Assembly: GCA_033239525.1 (NCBI GenBank) | Contig: BSYO01000030.1 | Coordinates: 5,369,119 to 5,433,118 of the forward strand | Reading direction: 5' to 3' | Length of the DNA: 64,000 bases | DNA from: Nepenthes gracilis | Lineage: Eukaryota > Streptophyta > Magnoliopsida > Caryophyllales > Nepenthaceae | In this document: one piece after another, positions 35,461 through 47,394 of the stretch | Position numbering within the stretch: position 1 is the first letter of the stretch | How the letters are laid out: every line of letters starts with the position of its first letter | Translations under genes and position numbers: made by a program | Notes under the pieces: generated by a model | The model's input: the letters and a program-made list of their open reading frames with translations, nothing else | Database searches by the model: none | What the model was told of the DNA's origin: nothing

Positions 35461-37480
35461 AATTTTGTAGCAATGTTTAAATGACATTCAAATCAGCGAT
35501 CAAACATCACAGTTAAGTTTTTCTGCGTTTGACTACCGGTCGAATATGAGGCAGAGTTATGTATGTATTCATATTGTATGCTTTATATACGATAGTAAAA
35601 CTGCAATATTCTGACCATATGTTATGTCATAGTTCTAATAATAGTTAAAGTAGACTTATATGTGAGTTATGCTCTTATTTATACATGTTTTCATGTTTAA
35701 AATAGAGATCTTAAGCCTAGCTTTTGAGTGTTGTGTTCAAAAGCCTATGCATCTTTTGAGGAGAGTCTTGAAATTATGTAATTCCATTATAATGTCAGGA
35801 GACCTCAATAGGGTGATTAGCAACTTATGTGAGATTAAGTTTCATGCCTATGGTGATTAGTGTCCAGCGTTGGAGGCAACGTCCGGATGCCCACCTAATT
35901 TTTGAGGGTTTTGGAAAGCATAAGGATTCCAATATGTTTAAGGATAATTGGCATTGTATTATGCCATTAAAAGGCCTTAGTGGTAAATGTAGCAATACGG
36001 ATCAGCTTAGCATTGTTTTAATTAGAAGTGGTGTTTGGCATTTGGATGTCGTTTCAGATACCATTCAAATGTCGATGAGACAGTTTTGATAGTGTAGGTT
36101 AAATCGTAGGTTTTGAGACTTAAGGGGTAATACTAGAGCTACAATGAGTTTAAAGGACTTTAGTGGGCTCTAATAAGAGGTGACCACAATGGATACTTAG
36201 GTACTCGAGTCGATTCCTCTATTCTTTCCTTCCATGAGTTTCTTGGTATTGCCAGTGATTGCATGAGATTATTTTTCTTGGTATTTTATGATTGAGTAAA
36301 GGAGGATATACAAAGAATTTAAGATGTGTAGGTAAGTGGGAGTCTATATCACCTTAATATAGTCTATACTTCTCTAATACCTATTCTATATCCGAAGGAA
36401 CGATGTCCATTGTATTTGTGGATGAATGCTTATAGCCTTATGACTATTATAGAGTATGTTATCAAGGACATCATAGTGAGTGATATTAGGTTTGAACATA
36501 TGTCATGCCACAAGTACTAGGGATTCTCCCACCACTAGATTTTGGGGAGAAGTCTCTAATGAGCAAGGGTGGTTGCATGTCAAACGGTGAATGTCGAGAT
36601 CTCATGGTACTTACCCAGACGATAAGGGCATAAATACATTAGCCTTTGGTACACAATGGTAAAATAAGATTCGATGATATTCTTATTATATCACAATGCT
36701 AGATGAGACCACTTTAATGATGGATTTTAAGAAATCCATGTTATTGATAAAATTTAGATGCGGTGGAATCCACTTGTCAAAGAACTATTGTGATATACTA
36801 TGTCATGTATCTATATTATGACTAGGACTTGAGTAGTGGAGTTCTCGGGTGCTATTATTATCGTTGACTATTGCTTATTGTCACTTACGGCTTTCAAAGC
36901 CTTTGACATCAATTAACCCCAATATTATTATTGTTGTTGTTCCTCAAATGGATGTTGTTACTTAATGAGCGTTTATCTCACTCCTTACCTTTTTTGGTTA
37001 CATATTAGCACTGGTGTGGACGATTGTTCTGCAAATATTGACAACAAGTTGAGAATGGCAGTATCTTATAGGATTTTATTACTTTAGTTTGAGTAATTCA
37101 TTCATGTCTTATGGCTACGAGGTTTTGAATGGTTGTGTCCCTATTGGAGCATTTTCATGTTGAACATGGTTTTAACTTGGTGTTTTCAATGATTTATCAT
37201 AATAATTGTTCATATTTTATATTGTCTGATGTCATTGCGATGTTTGATTTTGGAGTTAGAGCCACAGGATATGGAAGGCCTAGTGTCGATGTTTATAAGG
37301 GGCTGAGCCAGGCCACGATAGTTCTTCTTTTGCAACCAGCATATGGCCTATTGTCATGTGAAGAGTTACCAGATTCATGGTTCCACTATGAATATAGTAC
37401 GTGCGACCAAGTACAAAGTTTGCTATACATGAAAGGTTGTCACTGCAAATCAAATTTCCAAACACTTTCAAGGTAGTTGT
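35461..37480. other. Probable remainder of the gypsy element (LTR or 3' region)
   Basis: The base composition continues that of the element, with no coding domain. It is too diverged from 32128-32850 for me to confirm it as the partner LTR. The open frame at 37129-37476 has no recognisable domain. Confidence 0.3.
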
Positions 37481-38316
37481 CCGTATGAGGGTTAGGAATT
37501 AGATAACTAGGTTGCTGCTATTAACAAATTCAAAAGCATTATAAATATGGCTGATAAATAGTTCGCAACCATGGAGCACTTGTACACACAATTAGAAGTA
37601 GTTCTATTGCTTTCTTTTCTCTTGAATTTCTCAATTTTGTGATTGGAAGAGTGTAAGCTTTATCTGGAGTGTAAAGGCAGGCTTTGCCATAGCTATTTTG
37701 GTGGTTTGGCATCCCATTCAGTTCATTTCTACAGCAAAGCTTAAAAACAATTTACTGTATTGTTTGTTCACATCTAATCCCACCATCCAAAATCTGAAAC
37801 TACAAAAACATTCTAAACAAAATTCGTTTTCATTTGAGATAGGTACATGCTCCTAGCATCTAGTTTTCCCATAAATAACTTTCAATTTCCATTAACATGT
37901 GTGCAATACTAGCAACACTCTCTCTAAAAACAATATCACTAGCACACTCTACAACCAAATTCACTCACCAAGGGGCCCACAAATGAGACTATTACACTGG
38001 CTATCAAGAAGTGATTGCTAACAACACATTTCCTAAATCTGTGCAATTCACCCACCATGGAACCCACAAATTAGAATATTTAAACGTCAAAAAAAGTGAG
38101 AGCTAACAACACCCTCTCTAGGAAAATCTTGGTAGCAGTATTCTTAACAAGTTTCTAAGTCACAAGCCCTTTTAATATGCAGTTATTACTTTAATTTTGT
38201 TATATGTTTTTTTATTATAAATTATTTCATCATAAACCTTGTGGGGAAAGATAAGAAAAATCTCCTAAACTAAAAATTGTCTTGGAAGAGCCTGCATTGA
38301 GAAATTGGCCGCACAC
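37481..38316. other. Intergenic DNA downstream of the hydrolase exons
   Basis: This is where 3' exons of the minus-strand hydrolase gene would be expected. I searched by eye for the HAD motif II-IV segments and did not find them. Confidence 0.45.
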
Positions 38317-40348
38317 CCTTCAAATCAAATGGTCTTCCATCTTTAAAAAGTTTCTGGCCAATTCACCCTACAATAGAAAATGTAACTACTCAAATAGAAT
38401 CAAAGGCCCTAAAATCATAAAATCATCTCTTGACTCTAAGCAAAGAACAAGAAGCAATTTATACTTTTTTCCACAACCACTTGGAAAATTGCAACAGCTT
38501 TTGGTATGTTTTTTTTTTTTTTTTTTTTTTTTTGGGGGAGGGATGGTGGTAATGAGGAAGCTACACAAAATGAGGCTGTTGTTTATAAGGCCAAATCCAG
38601 CCATAGGTGGGAAAGGCATCAAAGGCTACTTCTTGCATCAATATAGTATATACATTTGGATAGTTGTGCAGTGTGCATACAACTTTACTGGTCAATAAAA
38701 GATGTTGCAGGATAAGAGCATACATCAAAACCATTATGAGCATTGATAAATAAGGCTTCCACAGTAATGATTCCTAGAATTGAACAGGATTGCAAGGGCA
38801 TATCCAAATTTCATATCTTATTTTGTGTTCAACATGTTTTTTAAGGGACAGAAGAATGTTATATTCATTGTACTTCTCAATTCTCTAAAAAGATAGAGAA
38901 AATAAATCATATTTTTTAATATGGAATGCTTGGTTTAGCAGCTATCAAATATTGACAATTTTAAAATCGACTCTCTGATTCGAGGGATTGACTAAGTAAG
39001 AATTGCTTCAACACTCCCTTCTAATGATCTTATATACTCATGCATATATGTGTGTGTGTGGGTGTGTATTTACATGATAACAAGGGATGCAGAGGATAGT
39101 CCAAATGACCATCAAATCATCCAATGATACATTTTAGTATGCTAGAAAAATTTGTTACTTTTCAGAGTGACACCAAAGCATACTTCATTAATTAAACCCT
39201 TTTCAAACTCACTCCAGGCAGTTGGATGCTTGCATTCCATCAATTCCTTCAAAGACATGCTGAGCAAGAAATGCAATGACCACACATAAGCATATCTTGA
39301 AATAGAACATAAAATAGGAAATTCAAAAGGTGTAACTTGAAAAAGAAATCAGAACCTCACAGGTATAAAGACAAATGGACCATAGAAACAGCAGGCACGA
39401 GTACATTTAAACAAATTATGAAAAAAAAAATGTCGACATTGTACAGCATTTGATGCTTGTCCGCTCACAATACACTTCGGGCATTGCAATCTGTCCAATT
39501 AGTCCTAAAGCCTTTAATCCCTAAGCTTCTGCCAAATTCCTAATAGATAATCATGGTTTCTTTCCTTCCATTCCCTCGGTTGGAGGGATATAATATAATG
39601 TAAAGCACAATAGAAAATGCAGTGTTTCTATAATGTTTTCTTCATTTGCTTGCATTACAATACATGCTACCAAACACATGTTCAATGGAATCGGATAATG
39701 ACAAACAAAAAAACCATTATAAGATCACAATTCAAATAAGTCATGCGAGGAAAAAATCCTTCCTGTTCTATCCACCTGATCCTATAGAGGTTTACAGATT
39801 TATATTAAGCCATTCTAAATTTATTAGAAACTAGACTGGAATTCCTATTTATCTTTTCCTCTCAACCATAACAAGCTCCATATCTCGTTCGTTATGTTTG
39901 GATAATGTCGCCAAATTAGCAAGATATTCCACATCCAAATCAGACTTCACTAAACTCTAATACAGTTACGCCAAATTCGATCACATTAGATGCAAACACA
40001 TAAAACAAGGCTACCAGATTACAAGAACCCCGACTGAGATTCTTAGCTGGTTTTCTTCTCTGAACAAACAGATACAATAATTAAAATTTCTTAGCCCGAA
40101 TGGGATGTAGAATGGTACCCGAAGAAAGCAGGGGTATCCTCGTAGAAAGGATCCCGAAAAATGGTATCCACCACATCAAATAATAGCACTGGAAGCTTTC
40201 TCGCTCCCTTCCTCGCATCAGAGTATATCGCAGAATTGCTTATACTGGTGCTTCTGCTATAATTATTCATGGCTGTGGGAAAACGTTGTGGGGATTTTGA
40301 TGAGATTTTTGGAGGGAATGAGGAGATTGGTCTTAAGAGAAGGGCCAT
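38317..40348 (-). pseudogene. FHY1-like: FMN hydrolase (FHY1)-like HAD phosphatase, three 5' exons, truncated and frameshifted
   Basis: HAD-superfamily phosphatase resembling plant chloroplast FMN hydrolase, which dephosphorylates FMN to riboflavin. Exon 1 (40348-40119) encodes a Ser-rich putative transit peptide of about 50 residues, then KLPVLLFDVVDTIFRDPFY with HAD motif I (D-x-x-D-T), and ends AFFG at a GG|GTACC donor. Exon 2 (39259-39184) follows a CTCAG acceptor in phase and encodes MSLKELMECKHPTAWSEFEK, then GLINE, with a GAA|GTATG donor. Exon 3 (38367-38317) encodes GELARN, then KDGRPFDLK after a one-base deletion in a T run (about 38346-38350). HAD motifs II-IV are not found downstream, where a gypsy element begins. 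The gene is therefore probably broken, unless later exons lie further away. Confidence 0.75.
38509..38533. repeat. Poly-T run of 25 in intron 2
   Basis: T25 followed by GGGGGAGGG, between exons 3 and 2 of the hydrolase gene. It may be the tail of a retroposed insertion on the minus strand, or simple slippage. Confidence 0.7.
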
Positions 40349-40372
40349 CTATGGACAGATCGTGAGGGCCAT
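40349..40372 (-). promoter_or_regulatory. Seven-codon upstream ORF abutting the hydrolase start
   Basis: An ATG at 40372 opens MALTICP-stop, with TAG ending one base before the main ATG (40348). It arises from a tandem duplication of about 24 bp that includes the ATGGCCCT start context. If transcribed, it could affect translation of the main ORF. Confidence 0.45.
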
Positions 40373-40559
40373 CAATCGACAGATCACGGCTTTCGTTTCT
40401 GTTCTCCTGGTATACAGCAGATTCAATCGACAGGGAGGAGTGCAAACCGCGCAAATACTAGTCAACTTGTCAAATTTAGGGTTGATGAAGAAGAGAAGAC
40501 GAGAAAAAGAAGAAGAAATTAAAATCTATTAAGACAAAAAACTAATAATAAAATCAGAA

Positions 40560-41162
40560 AATGAAAGAAATTAGCAGAATTGATATCGATTCTTACTAAA
40601 TTTAATTATTTAATTTGTAATATTATTTTTATTGTCATTTTTATTTAATATTTTCCCTAATTTGGTTTTCAACTTATTATTTTGAAAATTAAATGATAGA
40701 AAAACCGTAATAAAATTTTAAATAATTATTACAAAAAAATAAGGTTAGGATATCTGACTTTCAAAACTCTAATCAATATTTTTTAGTATATTAATTGTGT
40801 AAACAGCTTGGTTAAATAATTTATTACAAATATCTTAACTTGAAAATGACAATACTCAATCACCTTATTACCACAAATAGTGATATATTTTCTTACTAAA
40901 ACAACAATAAGATATTTTTTTTTAATTTATAATATCAATAGTGAGCAAATAAGAATATATAATCAAATAAATTAAATATCAACTGTATTATATTTATCTC
41001 TTAAAATGAATAATTAAAATCATCCCAATATTTACATAAAAAAGAAACTGAGAGAAGAAATATCATTATAAAAAATAATAAGAAAAGGACAACCTTAGAA
41101 ATGAAAATAGGCAATCACCTTAGTAAATAGTAATAAATTTTTTCACTGAATTTAATATAGAT
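40560..41162. repeat. AT-rich dispersed repeat, left flank of the Tat element
   Basis: Contains the same cores as 17180-18600 and 53548-55465 (CAATCACCTTATTACCACAAAT at 40857, CAATCACCTTAGTAAAT at 41112, GAGAAGAAATATC at 41052). The Tat element was inserted into this repeat. The part before 40770 is unassigned. Confidence 0.6.
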
Positions 41163-42055
41163 TGTTGCATCTTGAGTTCCTGATTGTCATACGGATTAGG
41201 GAGTATTTAGATTCCTCGTTGTCTGGAGGCGATCACGAGCGAGTCTGGTCTTCGTCTCTGTAAACCTGGGCCATACACAACACAACTAATAAACGAGAAG
41301 TCAAAGGTCCTACAGAACTTCTCCCACTAAGGACGCTCCGGCATTTAAGTCAGCAGATTCCCGTAATAAATAAAAATGGGGCGCACTCTTAGAGGTGCGC
41401 AGAAATGTATTTGAATGTGTGGGGAGTGCGTGAATACTTATGTGGGAGAGCAATGAGCGGGTGGTGGGAGATCTGACTCCCTGTATGCACCGCGATGGGT
41501 GGCTGACTTCCTGTCGCTTGAGAAGGCTAAGGAGTTTTGATCTGGAAGATAGCTGTGGAGCTTAAAGTTGTTGACGCTGGGTCGATTATCCAAGATTCGA
41601 TTGATTCTCTCTCCTTCTTCGTAGAAGAAGAAGGGTTTTATACGCCCTCTAGCGAGGGGCTTTGAGCGCGAGAACCCCTGTTGCAAGGGCGCGTTAGCCG
41701 CTAATTGTTATCGGCGATTGCCGTCATGTCGGTTGTCGTCTAGCGGCGGCAGGTAGGCTGTTTGGCGTTGCCGGCCATACTTGGCCTCCCCCTTGAGTTG
41801 AGATTGGTGGGGCAACTGTGGGTGGCTGCCTGAGATGTTGTTGGCAATACTGACCATTTCCTCATTGGCTAGCTTCTCCTGCATTTTCTTCGATCCCTGG
41901 TAGTTGCATTAATGAGTTGCAGGCAACATCCATTGGTTGCTGATCATAGGCTGCCGCATAGGTCACCCGGCAGCGTTGGGCCTCAACAGCCCACCAGGCA
42001 GCCGTTCCGTGGGTTGGTCTTCGAATATTTTTGGGCCTTTGTCCCGAGCCCAACA
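41163..42055 (-). repeat. 3' LTR of the Tat element (893 bp)
   Basis: TGTTGCATC at the left and CCCAACA at the right, colinear with 52655-53547 and identical in length. Over the first 100 bases I count roughly 20 differences, mostly C/T and G/A transitions, so the insertion is old. Confidence 0.92.
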
Positions 42056-42069
42056 CTAGCCCCCTGTGC
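42056..42069 (-). promoter_or_regulatory. Polypurine tract next to the 3' LTR
   Basis: On the minus strand, GGCACAGGGGGCTAG immediately precedes the LTR's TGTTGG, the position required for plus-strand DNA priming. Confidence 0.5.
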
Positions 42070-42340
42070 CTGGGCCGACCAGTGGTCGCGGCCTCGCATG
42101 TCCTTTGGGTCTAACTCGCGGTCACCCAGTTTCCCTTGAGATGCACCAATGCTTGTCGTCTTCTGGGCTCGTGCCTTCCCTAGGCAGTCACGCAAACTTT
42201 TCTGCGCTACAGCAATTTGGTGCCTGGGTTGGAATGATTCGCACGCCTGAGGTTGCGTTTAATTTGAGGGCATTCCTATTCCATTAAAGACATCTGCAGA
42301 ATAGCGCGCCTCGTTAAGCGTTAGAAGGGTGTCATCTCGT

Positions 42341-42350
42341 CCATAAATAG
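42341..42350 (+). promoter_or_regulatory. TATA-like box 1 in the element's 3' region
   Basis: CCATAAATAG on the plus strand, followed within 20 bp by an open frame (42367-42603) that I cannot assign. It resembles the boxes before the two antisense genes. Confidence 0.3.
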
Positions 42351-42930
42351 GAGGGTTCCCCGGCGGGTGCAGTTCATCCTTTGGCTGACTTCAAGGGAGC
42401 AATGTAGAGGTCTTGGCTCGACCCACCCTTGGAGGGAATCTGTGAATGAGTTGGATGGACTAGCTGGAGATCAAGAATTCTTGGCGAAGACTGCCTTCAT
42501 GCCCACACTGTGGTCGATTCCTCATACTTGTAAGGGTGGCTCAGCCACTTTTCTGCTGTTGTGCGCCTCCCCTCCACGGAGTGACTCATCCGGCGTGTTG
42601 TAGGACTGCAGCGGAGCCATCCCAGGGGTCTTTTCCACCGGTGAAGCGCATCGCTCGCAGTCTCTACTTTACTTGGTTAATGCATCGGCTCCAAAAGAGG
42701 CTAAGAGGGGAGCCCCAATGAGGAAATTGCAGGGTTTTTTGCGTCCCCGTCGGAGGCTCCTAAGCTAGGTTTTTTGCTATTAAATGCACCAGGAATCGTG
42801 GGGTGCTGCGCCATGATTATTTGCCTTTGAAATGCGCAAAGCTTCCGGGATTCGCCACGTGGAGGGCGTCGTTGGCTCTGTCACGGTGATCTTCTCCTTC
42901 CAAAAAGTCACCGTTTTCGGGAAGAACTTA

Positions 42931-42941
42931 GTCTATTTAAA
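42931..42941 (+). promoter_or_regulatory. TATA-like box of antisense gene 1
   Basis: GTCTATTTAAA, about 115 bp before the ATG at 43050 and oriented opposite to gag-pol. Confidence 0.45.
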
Positions 42942-43049
42942 CGCGCAAACTTCCTCCAACGTAGCGTGCTCCACTGCTTCCATAACGGTGTGAAGCTTCG
43001 TGTCGCTTGCGATCCTTCCCCCTTTCGTCTGTTTTTCATTGTGATCTCA

Positions 43050-43722
43050 ATGGAGGAGTCGTCCTTGTCGTCTGGGTCAGGACCTTTTTCCAAAGAACCT
43101 GAGACTGGGACCCATACCCCTGGGGCCCTTGGTGCAGCCGCGTTGGAGGTATATCATTCGGAGGCCACCGTTGTGGGCCCTATGTGATCATTGAGGGTGC
43201 CTTCAGGCTTTGAGAGGGAGGAGAGGTCTGCTTCCACGCAGGATCATGGTCCTAGGAGGGCAGATCCTCTGCTTTACCAGGTGGCCAGGGCTGTCAAAGG
43301 CGTCGAAGCCCGGGTGCAAGTTGCGGCTGCAGAGATAGAGCAATTGAGGGCCCGCGCCGAACACTTTCAGGAAGCTGGGCGGAATCGGAGGCGAGGGTGT
43401 CTAGATTTGCTAGTGCCAATGTAGGGGCTCGAGCCCGCATATTGGCTCTCCAGGAAGAGCATGAGTGGCTGCGGCGACAGTTTGGGACGGAGGTTGCACG
43501 GATGGGGACTGAGCTGAGGTCGAGGTTCCTAAAGGAGGAAGTCGGCCCTGCACTAGAAAGGAACTTCCAGGACGGCATTTGTCTCAGCTGGAGACTGGTC
43601 TCGCTGGAGGACCCGACCTTCCGCATCAGCGTCCTGGACTCTCGAAACTCTAGCGCCTTGACACGTGCGGACTTGGTGAAGTATCCGGCACCAGGTTCCT
43701 CTGTAGCACATGAAGGACATTA
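43050..43722 (+). pseudogene. Antisense gene 1 of the Tat element (coiled-coil protein)
   Basis: Plus-strand coding remnant with ATG at 43050 (acidic, Ser-rich start MEESSLSSGSG). Coding resumes through 43240-43420 (VEARVQVAAAEIEQLRARAE) and 43397-43722 (ILALQEEHEWLRRQFGTEVA), a heptad-rich coiled coil, ending at TAA 43720-43722 before an A/T-rich, poly-A-signal-like stretch. One or more frameshifts or small introns separate the blocks. The function is unknown. Its layout resembles the C-terminal half of antisense gene 2 (coiled coil, then an F-x-D-G-I segment), which suggests an internal duplication. Confidence 0.5.
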
Positions 43723-44088
43723 AATGTATTCTATGGCCACAAGCTACTGTAAAAGAGTTATTAATGAATATTATAATAAAATTTAACACTTAGTTGTGTC
43801 ATTTTGTTTTCCGCGGTTTGTTATAGTCGAATGGTTTGCTTTCTTCTTTGTGTGCCCGTTTCGGAAGTCCCGTTGCCGTCTTTCCTGGCGATTGAAATTC
43901 CTGCATTTATTGCGGGTGTGACAGCGGGGATTTCGTCAGGCGGATGAGGTGATATCAATCTGCAGACTGATGAACGGTCATAATTGCTGACTGCTTTGGG
44001 GAACCAAGACGTTCCTGTGGGGAAGGCACGCAGCCTGGCCACTCTGCGGAGGCATCGTTTGGGTTTCCCATACGTTGGCACCTCATTG

Positions 44089-44100
44089 CCTATTTAAGTC
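44089..44100 (+). promoter_or_regulatory. TATA-like box of antisense gene 2
   Basis: CCTATTTAAGTC, about 75 bp upstream of the ATG at 44170 and closely matching the box at 42931 in sequence and placement. Confidence 0.45.
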
Positions 44101-44169
44101 AAGCTTCCGCGAAATTCCTCTTGCCTGTTTCCTGGCATTGAAAACTTCCAACTTGTCCCATAGAGAGAG

Positions 44170-46165
44170 ATGGTGAAGAATAGAGAGTCTCCTTCTTCCT
44201 TGCGAACTTCAAGGGCGAGTCAGCATGGGGTCGACAACACGGGGTCTGTGCTGACGGCCAGCACCATTACCACTCTGATGGTGGGTTATAGGATCCCCAA
44301 CGACTGGGGTTATCATGCTCCTGGCTCTGCAGGTAGGGCCAACGCTCCACTAGATGGCTTTGTCACAGTTTACGAGCACCATCTGAGAGGTCGGCTTCAT
44401 TACCCCATGCCATGCACTCTGTACATATTGGTGGAGGCGTTGGGCGTTCCTGTGGCGAGGCCTCACCCTAATGCCCTCCGTTATCTGATCTCGCTGTGCA
44501 TCTTTTCCCGCCTCCATGGCGGTGCTTTCGATGCGAAGGTGGCGAGATTAATCTTCTGCTTCATAGAATCGGAGGATTGGGTCTCCATGTCTCCGAAAAC
44601 TGGCATCCATTTTCAGGGGACCAACCTCGATTCGGTGAAGAATTGGAAGAATCAGTTTTTCTTCTTGCAGGAGCCTCCCGTCTCTGAACTTTCGCCCAAG
44701 TGGGGCCCGATTTCAGAGTACTTCCACAAGGTATCGTCAGGTGATGTTAAGGATACGACAGAGCTGGTTGCTGCCATCGACTCCCAGATGGTGAAGTTTT
44801 CCATTCAGGGCTGCTTCCTGACATTTATCACTTTTGAGGCCGCTAGGTCGGGGCCTCCGTCGGGCTGGCGTGCCACCGGTCCTGCAAAGGATCCCAGGGA
44901 CATTGCGATTTCCCCGCCATTTGGGGGGACGTGGAGGAGAGTTGCTCGTTGCTTGAGTCATTTTTAGATGATGAAAAGATAGAGGCTCCCCTGAAGAGGT
45001 TGAGGGAAGTCAGAGGTACCTCCACGTGGAGATCGCAGAGGTTCGCTGTTGGTTCAGCCGTGCGAGTCCGAGCGCCAGCCCTGAAGGCGACGTCAAGCGC
45101 TGGGCTTCAGGAGGATGCCAACAAACCCGTACCGATTCCCGTAGTGGCACTAGCTGAGCATAGCGTCCCTGTAGCGAGGCTTCATTCTGGTGAGGAGTCT
45201 TTCGCGAATTCCTTCATCGACCTGGAGCCACCAGAGTTGGTCCTGGAGGGTTTCCAGCCACGGGTGACGCACTAGTCTCTGGTGACCCGGAGGAAGTATG
45301 CGTGCCAGCGCCAGCACCAGAGCAAGAGGGATCTTTGGAGCCGGCTAGGATCTTCGTCGAGCCGACTTCGGAGGGGATGATCCGAGAGGATGTTCCAACG
45401 GTGTTGGATGCGGAAGCCGTATTAGAGGCCAGCTCGTCGGGCGCTGAGACGGCCGTGGGCGGGATGGCCTCGAAGCCGGAGCCCCCAAGCGTTCCTTTCC
45501 CTTCCGTGCTTCCAGACCACCCATGCCCTACACGAGTTGTGGTTGAACGCGGGGAGTCCCTGGGCCCATCTGCGTCTAGAGACGTAGCTTTCCATCCGGA
45601 CATAACCTCTACTCAGGTATAACCGCATCGAGCTAAACATTCTTCAGCAATCATGATTTTTGGGAACCTTCTGACCTTCTCATTTTCCATGCAGATTCCT
45701 GAGGGTGCCGACTCTCTTGACGAGTTAGCCACTCAACTGCATGGGAGCCTTCATCGCGGGCTAGATGTCACCCAGCGCGTGAGAGCTAGGGTCGCTTCCC
45801 TGCAAGAGGAGAGCGAGCGGGCGTAGGAAGAGATTAGGCGCTTGAAGGAGGAGAATGGGCAACGAGCGTTGGAGGCCGTGCGCCTACAGCAGGAGGTTGA
45901 GCAGCTGAGAGAGGCGGTCACCGTCCTCGAGGATGACAATTCACGCTTGTCTAGAGATCTGAGAGATCTGCTTACTTTGTCGGAGGCGGATCTTGTACAA
46001 GAGACTCAGTTCTGGGATGGCATTCGCCTGTTCCGTAGGATTGCTTGTCTTGCGGTTCCCGATGTTCCGGAAGGCATCTTTTACCCAGGCAACTCTGGGG
46101 TCTGGGACAGGTTTCGCCTTAGGAATTTCCTTGAGGAGACTGGTCTGGTCAAATCCTCCAAGTAG
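44170..46165 (+). pseudogene. Antisense gene 2 of the Tat element (putative gypsy-type transposon domain, coiled coil)
   Basis: ATG at 44170 opens 265 codons. Residues ~35-120 (YRIPNDWGYHAP..., VYEHHLRGRLHYPMPCTLYI, LVEALGVPVARPHPNALRYL) match the plant 'putative gypsy type transposon' domain family (Transposase_28, PF04195) as I know it. A G-run at 44922-44927 probably holds the frameshift. Coding continues at 44931-45275 and 45302-45616, then a 78-bp intron (CAG|GTATAA ... TGCAG|ATT, 45617-45694) joins in phase to 45695-46165, a long coiled coil ending ETGLVKSSK-stop. One stop lies in the last exon (about 45824). An AATAAA at 46218 could end the transcript. The role is unknown. Antisense ORFs of this type are known from Tat elements. 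Confidence 0.65.
45617..45694 (+). other. Intron in antisense gene 2
   Basis: GT at 45617 and a pyrimidine-rich TTTTCCATGCAG end at 45694. Removal keeps the frame (STQ|IPEG) and bypasses the TAA that would otherwise follow. This is direct sign that the plus strand is a real transcription unit. Confidence 0.6.
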
Positions 46166-47394
46166 TTTTACTTGTGAACATTGCTTTCTTCTTTTTCCTT
46201 TGTCCACGCTTTGTATAAATAAATGAGAAGCAGCACCTTTTTTTTTTTGTGTACAATGTCTTCTAGTATGATTTGTGAGATTGCGTCTCACGTTTAACAG
46301 CTAAGCTTGTAAAGTTATTGTCGCCAAAGCCCCAATCCGGCGCCTTCTTGCGCTATACTCATCCTTCGTTAGAAGATATCGTCGCATCTCGCGCGTTTAA
46401 TGGGAAACTCAATCCAGTAAAGTGGATGTCGTCGAAGTCCCGTGGAGCCGTGCTAAGGGCCAACTGGGTTTTTACGCCACAACAACCGGACTCCGGGTCT
46501 AGGCCTTTTCTTATGCGATATCTGCATTAGGTGCATGGCCTCTACTCAGGGCGTCATTGTCACCATGTGCAAGGTCCTAACCCACGACTATTGTAGACTG
46601 AGAGTGCTTTTTTCTTCGTAAGAAGGTTGTCACACACTTGTGATTCTTGCCCCTAAGGTTTTGATGGCCGTAAGTTGGAAAGCTTCAAAAGTCCCTAGGC
46701 CTAACGTTTTGACCGCCTTGGTCATTTGGTTCAGAACCATGATTCTCTAGGCCACACGAGCCCTACAACGCGGAGCCGAAGCTTGGTGGTGACCGTTTTC
46801 GGGTCGCTTGGCAGGAGGCCAAGGTAGCAGGCCGCCTGGGACACTTCTAACACGGAGTCGAAGTCTGGATGTGGCTGCTTTCGGGCCGCTTGACGCATGG
46901 TCAAGGTTTTGAGGTGGCCACTCACGGGCCGCTTGGCACGATGCCAATGTCTCATTTTACGGACGGACGATAGTCCTCCCGACTTAGGGGCAGTCTAGGT
47001 CGTTATGCTTTTGGGATGTCATGCATGTCAACACTCATATGAATGGTGATACTGGTTAACAGAAATGATTAATATTATTAGATAAATACTCAATGTATAT
47101 ACAAGCACTCTTCATGATGCGCGTGTTTGCCTTACCTGGGGCTGCGTTGCGCTACAAGTAGTATTTCCTTAGGTTGGCGGCATTCCAGGTCTGAGGCACC
47201 AGTTTTCCGTTCTAGGCGTGTAGCTTATATGCTCTACTCCGGAGGATTACGGAGACGAGGAACAGGCCTTCCCATCCAGGGGAGAGTCTGTTCCTACTCA
47301 CGGCATTTCCCGCGGCCTCTACACTCCGGAGGACCAGATCTCCAACCTCGAGCTAGTGTGCCCTTACCCGCTTGTTGTAGTACCGCGTGATGCG
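46166..47394 (-). other. Spacer between integrase and antisense gene 2
   Basis: No coding domain recognised. It contains imperfect repeats of CGGGCCGCTTGGCA at 46798, 46878 and 46922, and a small cluster of hairpins. It may hold the shared 3' ends of convergent sense and antisense transcripts. Confidence 0.4.

Noticed and set aside
37129..37476. 115-codon plus-strand frame
   Set aside because: No recognised domain and no repeat partner. Treated as a chance frame in retroelement-derived DNA.
38282..38698. 138-codon plus-strand frame containing a poly-Phe run
   Set aside because: The poly-Phe comes from the T25 tract, and the frame is antisense to hydrolase exon 3 and intron 2.
40269..40532. 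87-codon plus-strand frame
   Set aside because: It is antisense to hydrolase exon 1, which has splice and homology support.
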